Notes under the pieces: generated by a model | What the model saw: the letters and a program-made list of their open reading frames with translations, nothing else | What the model was told of the DNA's origin: nothing | Databases searched by the model: none | Assembly (NCBI RefSeq): GCF_002086455.1 | Contig: NZ_MVHC01000033.1 | Location: forward strand, 1-37,721 | Length of the DNA stretch: 37,721 bases | Direction of reading: 5' to 3' | Origin: Mycolicibacter algericus DSM 45454 | GTDB taxonomy: Bacteria; Actinomycetota; Actinomycetes; Mycobacteriales; Mycobacteriaceae | Program-made: the position numbers and the translations under genes | Part shown: piece by piece, positions 15,284 through 22,701 of the stretch | Numbering within the stretch: position 1 is the stretch's first letter | How the letters are laid out: the number at the start of each line of letters is the position of its first letter

Positions 15284-16800
15284 TTCAGCGTGCCGGGCGC
15301 GCCGCCCGCGCCGCCGGCGCCACCGGTCCCGCCGTCGTTGGGCTCACCGGGGAGGCCCGGGGCGCCGGGCGCACCGCCGGTGGAGCCGCCGCTGCCGCCG
15401 TCACCACCGTCACCGCCGGTGCCGACCGAACCGTTTCCGCCGGCCCCGCCGGCACCGCCTCGCCCACCGGAGCTGTCCACCTGGTCGGCCGCTGCCCCGC
15501 CGCTTCCACCGTTTCCGCCGTCGGCGCCGAACCGCCCGCTGCCGCCGGCCCCGCCGACTCCGCCGGCACCACCGTTCCCACCAGTCGAGCCGATGCCGCC
15601 GGCCCCGCCCGAGCCACCGTTGCCGCCGAGGCCCCCGGTGCCCATCGGATTGTTCAGACCGGCACCGCCCGCGCCGCCTGCGCCACCGTCGCCGTCATCC
15701 CCGGACTGACCGGCCACGCCGATCCAGGCGTTGCTGGCGCCCGCCCGCCCGGCCTGCCCGCCGTCACCGCCGTCGCCGCCGTGGCCGCCGTTGGGCTGGG
15801 ACGCGGTCCCGGTGGCACCTGCCGCACCGGTGCCGCCCGAACCGCCGGCACCGCCGTCGCCGCTATTGCCCAGGAACCACCCGGCGCTCCCACCGACTCC
15901 GCCGTTACCGCCGTTGCCGCCGTTCAACGCCGTTATCACGGTGTTGTTGACCCCGGCCCAACCGGACCCACCGACGCCACCGGCCCCGCCGAAGCCCCAG
16001 GCGGCCAGCGCGTCACCGCCCTCGCCGCCGTTGCCACCGTCGTGCGTCACCAACCCGTTGCCGTCGAAGGTGTCGTAGAAGCCGGTGCCGCCCCGGCCGC
16101 CGACACCGCCGTCGCCGAGCCACCAGCCACCAGAGCCACCTTGACCACCGTCGCCGGCCTCGATGACAGTGCCGTTGGCGCCGAGGAAGGCGGCCGCACC
16201 CTGACCGCCCGCGCCGCCGTTACCGAACATTCCGGCGTCGCCACCCACACCGCCCATACCGTCGTTGATCCCGGCCACCCCCGCCACACCGGTGCCGCCG
16301 TCACCGAACAGGAATCCGCCGTCGCCGAGGTCGCCCAGCCCGAGCCAGCCGAACAGCGAGGTGTTGATGCCGGTGAACCCATCTATGCCGTCACCGATCA
16401 GGTTCCGGCCGAACATCAGGACCCACGGGGTGTTGATCAGATCGATCGTGAGTTGGTTGCCCGCGTCGTGCATCCAGACCTGAATCGCACTGTGCAGCGG
16501 CAAATAGAAGCTCTCGTGGTAGAGCTCGGTCCAGTCACCCGGCGAGAACATGTCGAAGTCGGCCGGCCCGATGTCGATCGGATCGGCGCTGGCCATGCCG
16601 ACGTCGACCGGATCGAACACCGACGGATCGAACCAGCTACCGGGGTCCAGGAAGTCGAAATCCGCCTGCGCCGAGGGCGCGGTCGCCACCGGTGTCAGCG
16701 CAAGGGCCAGGGCCGCTGCGGCGCCACCCACCGTCCGACACAACCGTCCGGTTGCGGTGACCCCACGCTTGCCGATTCCGCGGCCATGACGACGGTTCAT
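15280..16800 (-). CDS. Secreted PGRS-repeat protein without a PE domain
   Basis: The 506-residue protein begins MNRRHGRGIGKRGVTATGRL and a signal peptide ending at about APSAQA. It then has an acidic segment (DFDFLDPGSWFDPSVFDPVDVG) and a spacer with LINTPWVLMFGRNLIGDGIDG, which resembles the GRPLIGNGANG linker of PE_PGRS proteins. From about residue 140 to the end it is Gly-Gly-Ala/Asn/Asp repeats (GGAGGxGG, GGNGGxGG). No N-terminal PE domain is present, so export is probably by a classical signal peptide rather than ESX-5. Function is unknown; PGRS domains are tied to the mycobacterial cell surface. The ATG at 16800 is chosen for the signal peptide. It probably forms an operon with the PE-PPE gene 64 nt upstream. 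The repetitive DNA may slip. Confidence 0.85.
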   Translation of the reverse strand: MNRRHGRGIGKRGVTATGRLCRTVGGAAAALALALTPVATAPSAQADFDFLDPGSWFDPSVFDPVDVGMASADPIDIGPADFDMFSPGDWTELYHESFYLPLHSAIQVWMHDAGNQLTIDLINTPWVLMFGRNLIGDGIDGFTGINTSLFGWLGLGDLGDGGFLFGDGGTGVAGVAGINDGMGGVGGDAGMFGNGGAGGQGAAAFLGANGTVIEAGDGGQGGSGGWWLGDGGVGGRGGTGFYDTFDGNGLVTHDGGNGGEGGDALAAWGFGGAGGVGGSGWAGVNNTVITALNGGNGGNGGVGGSAGWFLGNSGDGGAGGSGGTGAAGATGTASQPNGGHGGDGGDGGQAGRAGASNAWIGVAGQSGDDGDGGAGGAGGAGLNNPMGTGGLGGNGGSGGAGGIGSTGGNGGAGGVGGAGGSGRFGADGGNGGSGGAAADQVDSSGGRGGAGGAGGNGSVGTGGDGGDGGSGGSTGGAPGAPGLPGEPNDGGTGGAGGAGGAPGTLN

Positions 16801-16818
16801 TTTCCGAAGACCTTTCTG

Positions 16819-16845
16819 GGACAAATCCGTGCGGACAAATGCGTG
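16819..16845 (-). repeat. Tandem 13-bp direct repeat in the PGRS-gene leader
   Basis: GGACAAATCCGTG (16819-16831) and GGACAAATGCGTG (16833-16845) differ at one base and are one base apart, a 14-bp period. They lie between the PE-PPE stop and the PGRS start. Possible regulator site or replication slippage product. Confidence 0.6.
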
Positions 16846-16864
16846 GTGACGGGCCGAATCGACC

Positions 16865-18241
16865 TCAGGCGGGGCTGATCATGTCCAGGCCGAAGATGTC
16901 GGTGATCCAGGACAGGTCGGGATTGCCGTCCACCAGCGAACCGAGGAAGTCGGTGAAGTCCGACGTGCCCGCCGGATCGGTGGCCATCGCCGAACCGCCG
17001 AACAGCGAAGTGGGGTCCTGGATGTCGAAGTAGACGCGTTGCGCGGCGTTCCACACCGTCGAGAAGGGCTCCTCCGCCATGAATCCGCCCGGGAAGTAGG
17101 TATTCGGATCCTGCAGTTCCTTGATCGCGTCCTGAACTCCTTCAGTCCAGGCGTTGGCCAGTGCGGCGTTGATATCCGTCCAGCTGATGTTGCTCGGCAG
17201 CAGGTCCCAGCTGATGGTGGTCGGCACGTTGGCCGGCCCCTGATTCCAGCCTTCGGTGAGACTGCCGTAACCCAGGTTCACCAGGACGCGCATGCTGGGT
17301 TCCAACAGGGCCGCCAGCGGGCTGCCCCAGACCGGGTTCAGCCGCAACAGATCCAACAGCGGCAGCGTCTCGGCGGGGATCATGTAGTAGTTGGTCAGGC
17401 TGTCGGGGTCGGTGGTTTCCAACGCGATCGCGTTTGCGATGTCATCCTCGCTGAGCCCGAAATATCCGATATGGGTCAAGAACATGCCGGCGATGGCATT
17501 GAGCGTTGACAGCAGGTTCAGCGGGTACCGGGGAAAGTCGGCGTAGCCGTCGTATTCCATCGTGTAGACGTCGGTGGTGAAGTAGTCCGGAGTCGGATGA
17601 CCAAGGGTCATTCCGTTCCAAAAGCTGAGGTTCCCGCCCCAGAAGTTGAGCATTTCGACAATACCGCCGTTGGGGTTGGCGGCGTTTCCGACCAGCACGA
17701 AGTGGACGTCCTCGGCCGGCACACCCTGGTGGTAGAGCTGCTCCATCGTCATCGACGACATCGCCGCGCTCTGCGAGTAGCCGAACACGTACACCGGGTT
17801 GTCGGGGCCGGCTTGGCCGCTGGCGATTTGCTCGTTGATCGCCGCGGCAAGGATCTGCGCCCCTTGGACTTCCGAGACGTTGCCCGGGAAGTAGAGCTGG
17901 GGGGTGAACAACGACTCCGCGGTCCCGGTGAAGCCGTTCGGCCGCAGGTACATGATGTCGGCGGCGTTGACGTATCCCTCCGACGGCAACGGAATACCGC
18001 TGCCGCCCATGACGAATGCAGTTCCTCCGCCGGCTGCCGCCGCGACATCGTCGGAGGCGCTCAGCTGGACCTGAAGTGGCACGGCAACGGCCGATGACGC
18101 CGCCGCCGACGGCGATGTCGCACCGCTGACACCGACCACAACGCCGAGCACCACGAAAACGCTTATGACAGCGAGGACCGCACGCAGGTGGCGAGACGGC
18201 CCTGTGCCCCGCAAGCCCGACATCGCTGTGATATCAGCCAT
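16865..18241 (-). CDS. Secreted PE-PPE domain serine hydrolase (no PE or PPE N-terminus)
   Basis: The 458-residue protein has an N-terminal hydrophobic signal or anchor (about 20-45), then a disordered Ala/Ser segment, then the PE-PPE alpha/beta-hydrolase domain from about residue 80 (GSGIPLPSEGYVNAADIMYL). The nucleophile elbow is GYSQS with Ser156; the family allows G or S at the last position. VHFVLVGNAANPNGG and YDGYADFPRYPLNLL follow. Relatives are esterases or lipases. It is the intact paralogue of the gene broken at 413-1763. The ATG at 18241 has GGGAG 6 nt upstream, so in-frame starts further up are not used here. The PGRS gene follows after 64 nt on the same strand. The 18242-18448 stretch upstream holds divergent promoter sequence only. 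Confidence 0.88.
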   Translation of the reverse strand: MADITAMSGLRGTGPSRHLRAVLAVISVFVVLGVVVGVSGATSPSAAASSAVAVPLQVQLSASDDVAAAAGGGTAFVMGGSGIPLPSEGYVNAADIMYLRPNGFTGTAESLFTPQLYFPGNVSEVQGAQILAAAINEQIASGQAGPDNPVYVFGYSQSAAMSSMTMEQLYHQGVPAEDVHFVLVGNAANPNGGIVEMLNFWGGNLSFWNGMTLGHPTPDYFTTDVYTMEYDGYADFPRYPLNLLSTLNAIAGMFLTHIGYFGLSEDDIANAIALETTDPDSLTNYYMIPAETLPLLDLLRLNPVWGSPLAALLEPSMRVLVNLGYGSLTEGWNQGPANVPTTISWDLLPSNISWTDINAALANAWTEGVQDAIKELQDPNTYFPGGFMAEEPFSTVWNAAQRVYFDIQDPTSLFGGSAMATDPAGTSDFTDFLGSLVDGNPDLSWITDIFGLDMISPA

Positions 18242-18357
18242 GGAAACTCCCTGAAAGCCCTCGAACATGTCACCAACACGATGCGGAACTGCAACCGAAA
18301 TTACATCACGCACAACAGTTTTAGTCAGGAGAACCGCAGAAAGCCAGCCAAACTGAC

Positions 18358-18371
18358 ATAACTTGCGTTAT
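18358..18371. promoter_or_regulatory. Palindrome between PE-PPE and SDR genes
   Basis: ATAAC-TTGC-GTTAT is a perfect inverted repeat in an AT-rich patch about midway in the divergent intergenic region. Candidate regulator site for either gene; no TetR gene is adjacent. Confidence 0.4.
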
Positions 18372-18407
18372 TGGGACGTGATGATAATTTTCGCTATTTC
18401 GCCGTGC

Positions 18408-18419
18408 CCGAAACTTCGG
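18408..18419. promoter_or_regulatory. Short inverted repeat upstream of the SDR promoter
   Basis: CCGAA-AC-TTCGG, perfect 5-bp arms, lies 16 nt before the candidate -10 hexamer of the SDR gene, near the -35 position. It could be an operator. Confidence 0.35.
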
Positions 18420-18435
18420 AGGACTATCGTCCGCG

Positions 18436-18441
18436 TAAAGT
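18436..18441 (+). promoter_or_regulatory. Candidate -10 element for a leaderless SDR transcript
   Basis: TAAAGT is 7 nt before the GTG at 18449. This favours that start over upstream GTG or TTG codons. Confidence 0.4.
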
Positions 18442-18448
18442 GTCCAGC

Positions 18449-19225
18449 GTGGATATAACTGGAGCAAGCGCGATCGTTACCGGTGGCGCATCAGGAATCG
18501 GCGCGGCTACTGCCCGCCAGTTGGCCGACAAGGGTGCCCGGGTCGTCGTCGCCGACCTGCAGGCCGACAAGGGGGAGGCGCTCGCACACGAGATCGGCGG
18601 CGTGTTCGTGTCCGTCGACGTCACCAACACCGAGCAGATCATCGATGCGGTCAACACCGCCGCCGACCTCGGCCCGCTGCGGGCACTGGTGAACTCCGCC
18701 GGCATCGGCTGGGCCCAGCGCACCATCGGCAAGGACGGCGAGTTCGAGTCGGCGCACAACCTGGACGCCTACCGGAAGGTACTGGCGATCAACTTGATCG
18801 GCACCTTCGACTGCATTCGGATCGCGGCCACCGCGATGAGCCGCAACGAACTCACCACCACCGGGGAGCGGGGCGCGATCGTCAACATGACCAGCGTCGC
18901 GGCATTCGACGGTCAGATCGGGCAGGCCGCCTACTCGTCGTCCAAGGGCGGCGTGGTGGGGATGACCCTCCCGGTTGCTCGCGACCTGTCAGCCGTCGGG
19001 ATCCGCGTCAACACCGTCGCGCCCGGCCTGATCGACACCCCGATCTACGGGGAGGGCGAAGCCTCGGAGGCCTTTAAGGCCAAGCTCGGCGAGTCGGTGC
19101 TGTTCCCGCACCGGCTCGGCAAACCCGAGGAGCTGGCGTCGATGGTGATCGAGCTGCTCACCAACTCCTACATGAACGCCGAGGTCGTCCGGGTGGACGG
19201 TGGCATCCGGATGCCACCGAAGTAA
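18449..19225 (+). CDS. Short-chain dehydrogenase/reductase (3-hydroxyacyl-CoA dehydrogenase type II-like)
   Basis: The 258-residue classical SDR is NAD(P)-dependent. It has TGGASGIG (residues 11-18), NSAGIG (82-87) and the catalytic Ser149-Tyr162-Lys166 (YSSSK). Acidic residues in VVVADLQADK after the second strand favour NAD. The sequence is like mycobacterial SDRs annotated as 3-hydroxyacyl-CoA or 3-ketoacyl reductases; the substrate is not certain. The start is chosen at 18449 from the leaderless -10, though 18440 is possible. A strong terminator follows at 19242-19269, so it is likely monocistronic. Confidence 0.87.
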   Translation: MDITGASAIVTGGASGIGAATARQLADKGARVVVADLQADKGEALAHEIGGVFVSVDVTNTEQIIDAVNTAADLGPLRALVNSAGIGWAQRTIGKDGEFESAHNLDAYRKVLAINLIGTFDCIRIAATAMSRNELTTTGERGAIVNMTSVAAFDGQIGQAAYSSSKGGVVGMTLPVARDLSAVGIRVNTVAPGLIDTPIYGEGEASEAFKAKLGESVLFPHRLGKPEELASMVIELLTNSYMNAEVVRVDGGIRMPPK

Positions 19226-19241
19226 TCGCACCGCTGAACGA

Positions 19242-19269
19242 GAAGGCCCCCGTTGCGACGGGGGCCTTC
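19242..19269 (+). terminator. Strong intrinsic-type hairpin after the SDR gene
   Basis: GAAGGCCCCCGT and ACGGGGGCCTTC form a perfect 12-bp stem around a TGCG loop, 17 nt past the SDR stop. No U-tract follows, as with many mycobacterial terminators. It could act in both directions. Confidence 0.75.
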
Positions 19270-19371
19270 GCCGTCGGTCATCGGTCAGCTCAGCCCGCGG
19301 CCCCGTTCGTTACCGTGGGACTCGACAGTGACCACGTGCGGTCTGCGGCCGCAGTGAATTCGAGGGGCACG

Positions 19372-20466
19372 GTGACGACACCAGCGGCCGGGCACCAACC
19401 GGCGGAATCCACCGAGGACGCCGGCGCCTTCGCCGATCGGATCACCGATGCGCTCGATGCCGCCAGCCTCACGCTGCTGCTGAGCCTCGGGCATCAAAGC
19501 GGCCTGTTCGATGCCATGGCCGGGCTGTCAGCACCGGCGACCAGTGCGCAGATCGCCGATGCCGCCGGCCTCAACGAACGCTACGTCCGGGAATGGCTGG
19601 GCGGCGTGACCGTCGCCGGCGTCATCGACTACCACCCCGCGACGGCAACTTATCGATTGCCCGAGCACCGCGCAGCGGTGGTGACCCGCGCCGCCGGTCC
19701 CGCCAACCTGGCGCGCGTCGCGCAATACATCGCACTGCTGGGCGAGGTCGAGCAGCGGGTGTTGACCTGTTTCCGTGACGGTGGCGGGCTGGCGTACAGC
19801 GAATATCCCCGCTTTCACACCGTGATGGCCGAACGGAGCGGCGAAGTGTTCGACGCCGCACTTGTCGAGGTGGTGTTGCCGCTCGTCGACGGATTGCCCC
19901 AACGCCTGCGAGCCGGCGCGGACGTCGCAGATTTCGGCTGCGGCAGCGGCCACGCCGTCAACGTCATGGCGCAGGCGTTCGGCAACAGCCGCTTCACCGG
20001 CATCGACTTCTCGGCCGAGGGCATCGCGCGGGCGAGCCGGGAAGCCGAGCAACGGGGCCTGACGAATGCGACGTTCGAGAGCCATGACCTGAGCACGTTC
20101 GACCGGTCCGGCGCCTACGATCTCGTCACCGCTTTCGACGCCATCCATGATCAGGCGCAGCCGGCGCGGGTGCTGGAGAACATCCATCGGTCGCTGCGTC
20201 CCGGCGGCATCCTGCTGATGGCCGACGCCAAGGCGTCGAGTCACTTGGAGGACAACGTCGGTGTCGCCACGAACACCTACCGGTACACGGTGTCCTTGAT
20301 GCACTGCATGCCGGTGTCGTTGGGGTTGGACGGCGCGGGTCTGGGCACCATGTGGGGCCGTCAGCTGGCCGTGTCGATGCTGGTCGATGCCGGCTTCGCC
20401 GATATCGAATTCACCGAGATCGCCGAGGACCAGTCGAACTACTACTACATCGCGACCAAGAGCTGA
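19372..20466 (+). CDS. SAM-dependent class I methyltransferase with N-terminal winged helix (Rv2258c-like)
   Basis: The 364-residue protein has an N-terminal winged-helix/dimerisation region (about 20-110: LLLSLGHQSGLFDAM, then AQIADAAGLNERYVREWLGGV). The Rossmann methyltransferase domain has motif I DFGCGSGHAV (187-196), GIDFSAEGI, and LRPGGILLMAD. It is related to small-molecule O- or C-methyltransferases; the substrate is unknown. The GTG at 19372 has GAGGGG just upstream. An in-frame GTG at 19315 would add 19 unconserved residues. It is followed by a convergent small membrane protein gene with a 21-nt gap. Confidence 0.85.
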   Translation: MTTPAAGHQPAESTEDAGAFADRITDALDAASLTLLLSLGHQSGLFDAMAGLSAPATSAQIADAAGLNERYVREWLGGVTVAGVIDYHPATATYRLPEHRAAVVTRAAGPANLARVAQYIALLGEVEQRVLTCFRDGGGLAYSEYPRFHTVMAERSGEVFDAALVEVVLPLVDGLPQRLRAGADVADFGCGSGHAVNVMAQAFGNSRFTGIDFSAEGIARASREAEQRGLTNATFESHDLSTFDRSGAYDLVTAFDAIHDQAQPARVLENIHRSLRPGGILLMADAKASSHLEDNVGVATNTYRYTVSLMHCMPVSLGLDGAGLGTMWGRQLAVSMLVDAGFADIEFTEIAEDQSNYYYIATKS

Positions 20467-20487
20467 CGGTGGTGGGCTCCCCTACCG

Positions 20488-20898
20488 TCAACCGGCCGAG
20501 CTGATGTCCGCCGGTATCGGACCCGATCGCCCCGGCCGTCGCGCGGCACCCCAGAGGCCGACGCCGATGCCGACTATCGCACCGCCGAGGCCGATGAGCT
20601 GCTGGCCGCGTTTGAGGTCGGCGTGCACGCTCATCCCGCCCAGCAGGTCGGCCGCATCAGCACCACCCGAGGCCAGAAACCAGCCGCGGGTGTCTCGGCC
20701 ACGCACCCCGGCGTACAGCAAAAGGCCTCCGATCAGGGCGTCGCGGTAACCCATCGACCGCAGCAGCAGGCGGGCCGAAGGCCCCGGGTCGTCCGGCTCC
20801 CCCCAGATCCGGTTCGCCCGAAGGGGATCGACCAGGAATGAGACTCCCGAGGCCAGCCGAATGCTGCCGGCGACCAGCGCGGCGCGGTCCATCACCAT
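20488..20898 (-). CDS. Small integral membrane protein (DUF4267-like)
   Basis: This 136-residue hydrophobic protein has about four predicted transmembrane helices: around 5-25, 45-65, 72-90 (GWFLASGGADAADLLGG) and 102-118 (LIGLGGAIVGIGVGLWGA). A conserved middle reads LLRSMGYRDALIGGLLLYAG. I recognise the general DUF4267 pattern but know of no function. The ATG at 20898 has TAGGCT 7 nt upstream (20906-20911), implying a leaderless mRNA. A second ATG two codons on is also possible. It is downstream of the NUDIX gene by 36 nt on the same strand. Confidence 0.7.
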   Translation of the reverse strand: MVMDRAALVAGSIRLASGVSFLVDPLRANRIWGEPDDPGPSARLLLRSMGYRDALIGGLLLYAGVRGRDTRGWFLASGGADAADLLGGMSVHADLKRGQQLIGLGGAIVGIGVGLWGAARRPGRSGPIPADISSAG

Positions 20899-20905
20899 GG
20901 ACCGC

Positions 20906-20911
20906 AGCCTA
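20906..20911 (-). promoter_or_regulatory. Candidate leaderless -10 element of the small membrane protein gene
   Basis: TAGGCT 7 nt before the ATG, the same hexamer used before ffh and the GNAT gene. Confidence 0.4.
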
Positions 20912-20934
20912 GGGCGGGCTACGGGCGCCCGCAG

Positions 20935-21654
20935 CTATTTCCAGGCGAAGACGGGTTGCTCCAGCGCATCGACCGGGTCTCCTCGGCCCTCCAGGCATAA
21001 CCACCGCAGTTGCAGCAGCACCGCACCCGTCGGCGCGTGGATGAGGTCGTTGCCCAACGGGATCTGCACCACCGGACGCGGACTCTCCGGGATGGAGATG
21101 AAGCGCGGGGAATCGTCACGCTGCAATTGGTGCAGCCCGACCCGGTAGACCGCCACCACCTCCTCGGGCGCGGGCCGCGGATCGAGCCGCCCCCCGCCCC
21201 AGATCACTACCGGGCTGATGACGTACCCCGAGCGGGTGGGGTAATCGTCGAGGAGACCCAGCACCGCCGAGTCGGGCAGCCGGATGCCGACCTCCTCGTC
21301 CAACTCCCGCAGCGCAGCGTCGACCGCGGTCTCGCCGGGATCCAGTCGGCCGCCCGGCAGCGCCCACTGCGCGGCGTGCGACGTGAGGCGAGACGTCCTG
21401 CGGCACAACAGGAAAGCAGCACCCCCAGACACGTCGACCATGCGGCCGTCGAGGCCCGCCTCCGGCATGGGCCGCCCGCCGATCCAGTCGTCCACGGGCG
21501 CGGGGTCGACCCGGTCCTCGCCGATCTCGGAGTCCACGAGCACCACCGCGACGGCCGCATGCCGCTTCGACGGGTCCGTCACGACGCGGCGGTCGTGCGC
21601 CACCAGGCGTGCCCGGATCCGGTCCCGCAGCGCGTCGTCGTAGCCGATGCTCAC
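20935..21654 (-). CDS. NUDIX hydrolase (CoA pyrophosphatase-like)
   Basis: The 239-residue protein has a perfect NUDIX box with Gly102, Glu108, Arg116, Glu117, Glu120 and Glu121 (GRLDPGETAVDAALRELDEEVGI). It would cleave a nucleoside diphosphate linked to another moiety; mycobacterial relatives are annotated as CoA or nucleotide-sugar pyrophosphatases. The longer reading frame upstream overlaps the cellulase gene and has a low-complexity Arg-rich translation. The GTG at 21654, 11 nt after the cellulase stop, is therefore the likely start. It is probably in an operon with GH6 upstream and the small membrane protein downstream. Confidence 0.85.
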   Translation of the reverse strand: MSIGYDDALRDRIRARLVAHDRRVVTDPSKRHAAVAVVLVDSEIGEDRVDPAPVDDWIGGRPMPEAGLDGRMVDVSGGAAFLLCRRTSRLTSHAAQWALPGGRLDPGETAVDAALRELDEEVGIRLPDSAVLGLLDDYPTRSGYVISPVVIWGGGRLDPRPAPEEVVAVYRVGLHQLQRDDSPRFISIPESPRPVVQIPLGNDLIHAPTGAVLLQLRWLCLEGRGDPVDALEQPVFAWK

Positions 21655-21665
21655 GGCGTGATCGG

Positions 21666-22643
21666 TCAGATCGCGTTGCGGGCCAGGCTGATGGCGTACT
21701 CGCTGACGAAGTGCCCGGCGGCGGGTTCGCCGGCGCCGCAACTGCCGTCGGACTCCCCGACCCGCTTGACCCACAGGTAGGCGTCGGCGTGCGCGCCGGC
21801 GGTGTCGGTGGTCGGCGGCGTGCCGAGGGCGCGTCCACTCGGGTTGCACCAGCCGTACGGATCGCCTTCGGCGGGACCAACCCCGTTGCGGGAGGTGTCG
21901 ATCACGTAGTGCTTGCCGCCCGTCATGCCGGAGATCTCTTCGCCGTAGCCGATCTGCTCTTCGGTGGTGAAGTAGTTCGTGGAGTTGAGCGCGAAGCCCC
22001 GCGCACGTGCCACGCCGGCCTGGTTGAGGCGGTTGGCCATTTCACCGGCGTTGACCCAGCGCGAGTGCCCGGCGTCGACGTAGACGGCGGTGGCGGGGTT
22101 GCGTCCCAGCGTGTCGACGGCGTAGCTGATCAGGTCGAAGCGCTCCTGGCGCTGGTCTCCGGAGAGGCAGTCGGCCATGGCCAGCGCGTCCGGTTCCAGG
22201 ACGATCGCGGCCGGCGAACCACCGATGCCGTCGGCGATGCCGTCGATCCAGGCGCGGTAGGACGCACCGGATGAGAAGCCGCCGGCGGCGTAGCTGCCGC
22301 AGTCGCGGTGCGGGATGGCGTAGAGCACCAGCACCGGCATGGCACCGGCCGCAGCCGCCGCCCCGGTGTGCCGGGCCACCGTCGAGCCGACAGATCCCAC
22401 GCCGAACGCCTGGTCGAGCCAGTACGCCTGCGGCGTGTTGGCGACCAGGGCCAGTTCGGCGCTGTCCGGCTGCGCGTTGGAGGCATGCATCGCCTTCGAG
22501 ATGGGATCGACATAGAAGGGCATGCCGCCCAGCGGGTTGTCCCCGTCGGCCTGGGCAACGCCCGCGCCGGCCAGGGCCGCAACGGCAAGGAGGGGTGTGA
22601 GGCAGCGCGCGACCGCGCCAAATGCTGAGGGGAGCACAGCCAA
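21666..22643 (-). CDS. GH6 family secreted cellulase/endoglucanase
   Basis: The 325-residue protein has a signal peptide (1-32, ending GVAQADG) and a glycoside hydrolase family 6 domain: LYAIPHRDCGSYAAGG with Asp114, LEPDALA with Asp152 as the probable catalytic acid, AVYVDAGHSRW, NYFTTEEQ, HYVIDTSRNG, WCNPSGRALG and WVKRVGESDG. This is the beta-1,4-glucanase inverting-enzyme set, seen also in mycobacterial CelA1. No cellulose-binding module is present. The TTG start has AAGG 6 nt upstream; a GTG two codons on is the alternative. It lies directly after ftsY but is unrelated in function. Confidence 0.9.
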   Translation of the reverse strand: MAVLPSAFGAVARCLTPLLAVAALAGAGVAQADGDNPLGGMPFYVDPISKAMHASNAQPDSAELALVANTPQAYWLDQAFGVGSVGSTVARHTGAAAAAGAMPVLVLYAIPHRDCGSYAAGGFSSGASYRAWIDGIADGIGGSPAAIVLEPDALAMADCLSGDQRQERFDLISYAVDTLGRNPATAVYVDAGHSRWVNAGEMANRLNQAGVARARGFALNSTNYFTTEEQIGYGEEISGMTGGKHYVIDTSRNGVGPAEGDPYGWCNPSGRALGTPPTTDTAGAHADAYLWVKRVGESDGSCGAGEPAAGHFVSEYAISLARNAI

Positions 22644-22701
22644 AAATTACCTTATGGCCGACCCGAGGTCACAAGACGGTCACGATCGCGGCGCGGGAGG
22701 C

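Noticed and set aside
15300..16400. Apparent CRISPR or satellite repeats
   Set aside because: The short GC-rich repeats are PGRS glycine codons of variable length with no constant spacer-repeat pattern.
15082..16878. Large plus-strand frame opposite the PGRS gene, and similar antisense frames opposite ffh, smc and ftsY
   Set aside because: High-GC shadow frames without domain signatures or start signals; the minus-strand genes explain the sequence.
18371..18448. N-terminal extension of the SDR
   Set aside because: The extra residues have no SDR likeness and include a candidate -10 and a palindrome.
20935..21849. 304-residue NUDIX frame
   Set aside because: The upstream part is an Arg-rich shadow inside the GH6 gene.
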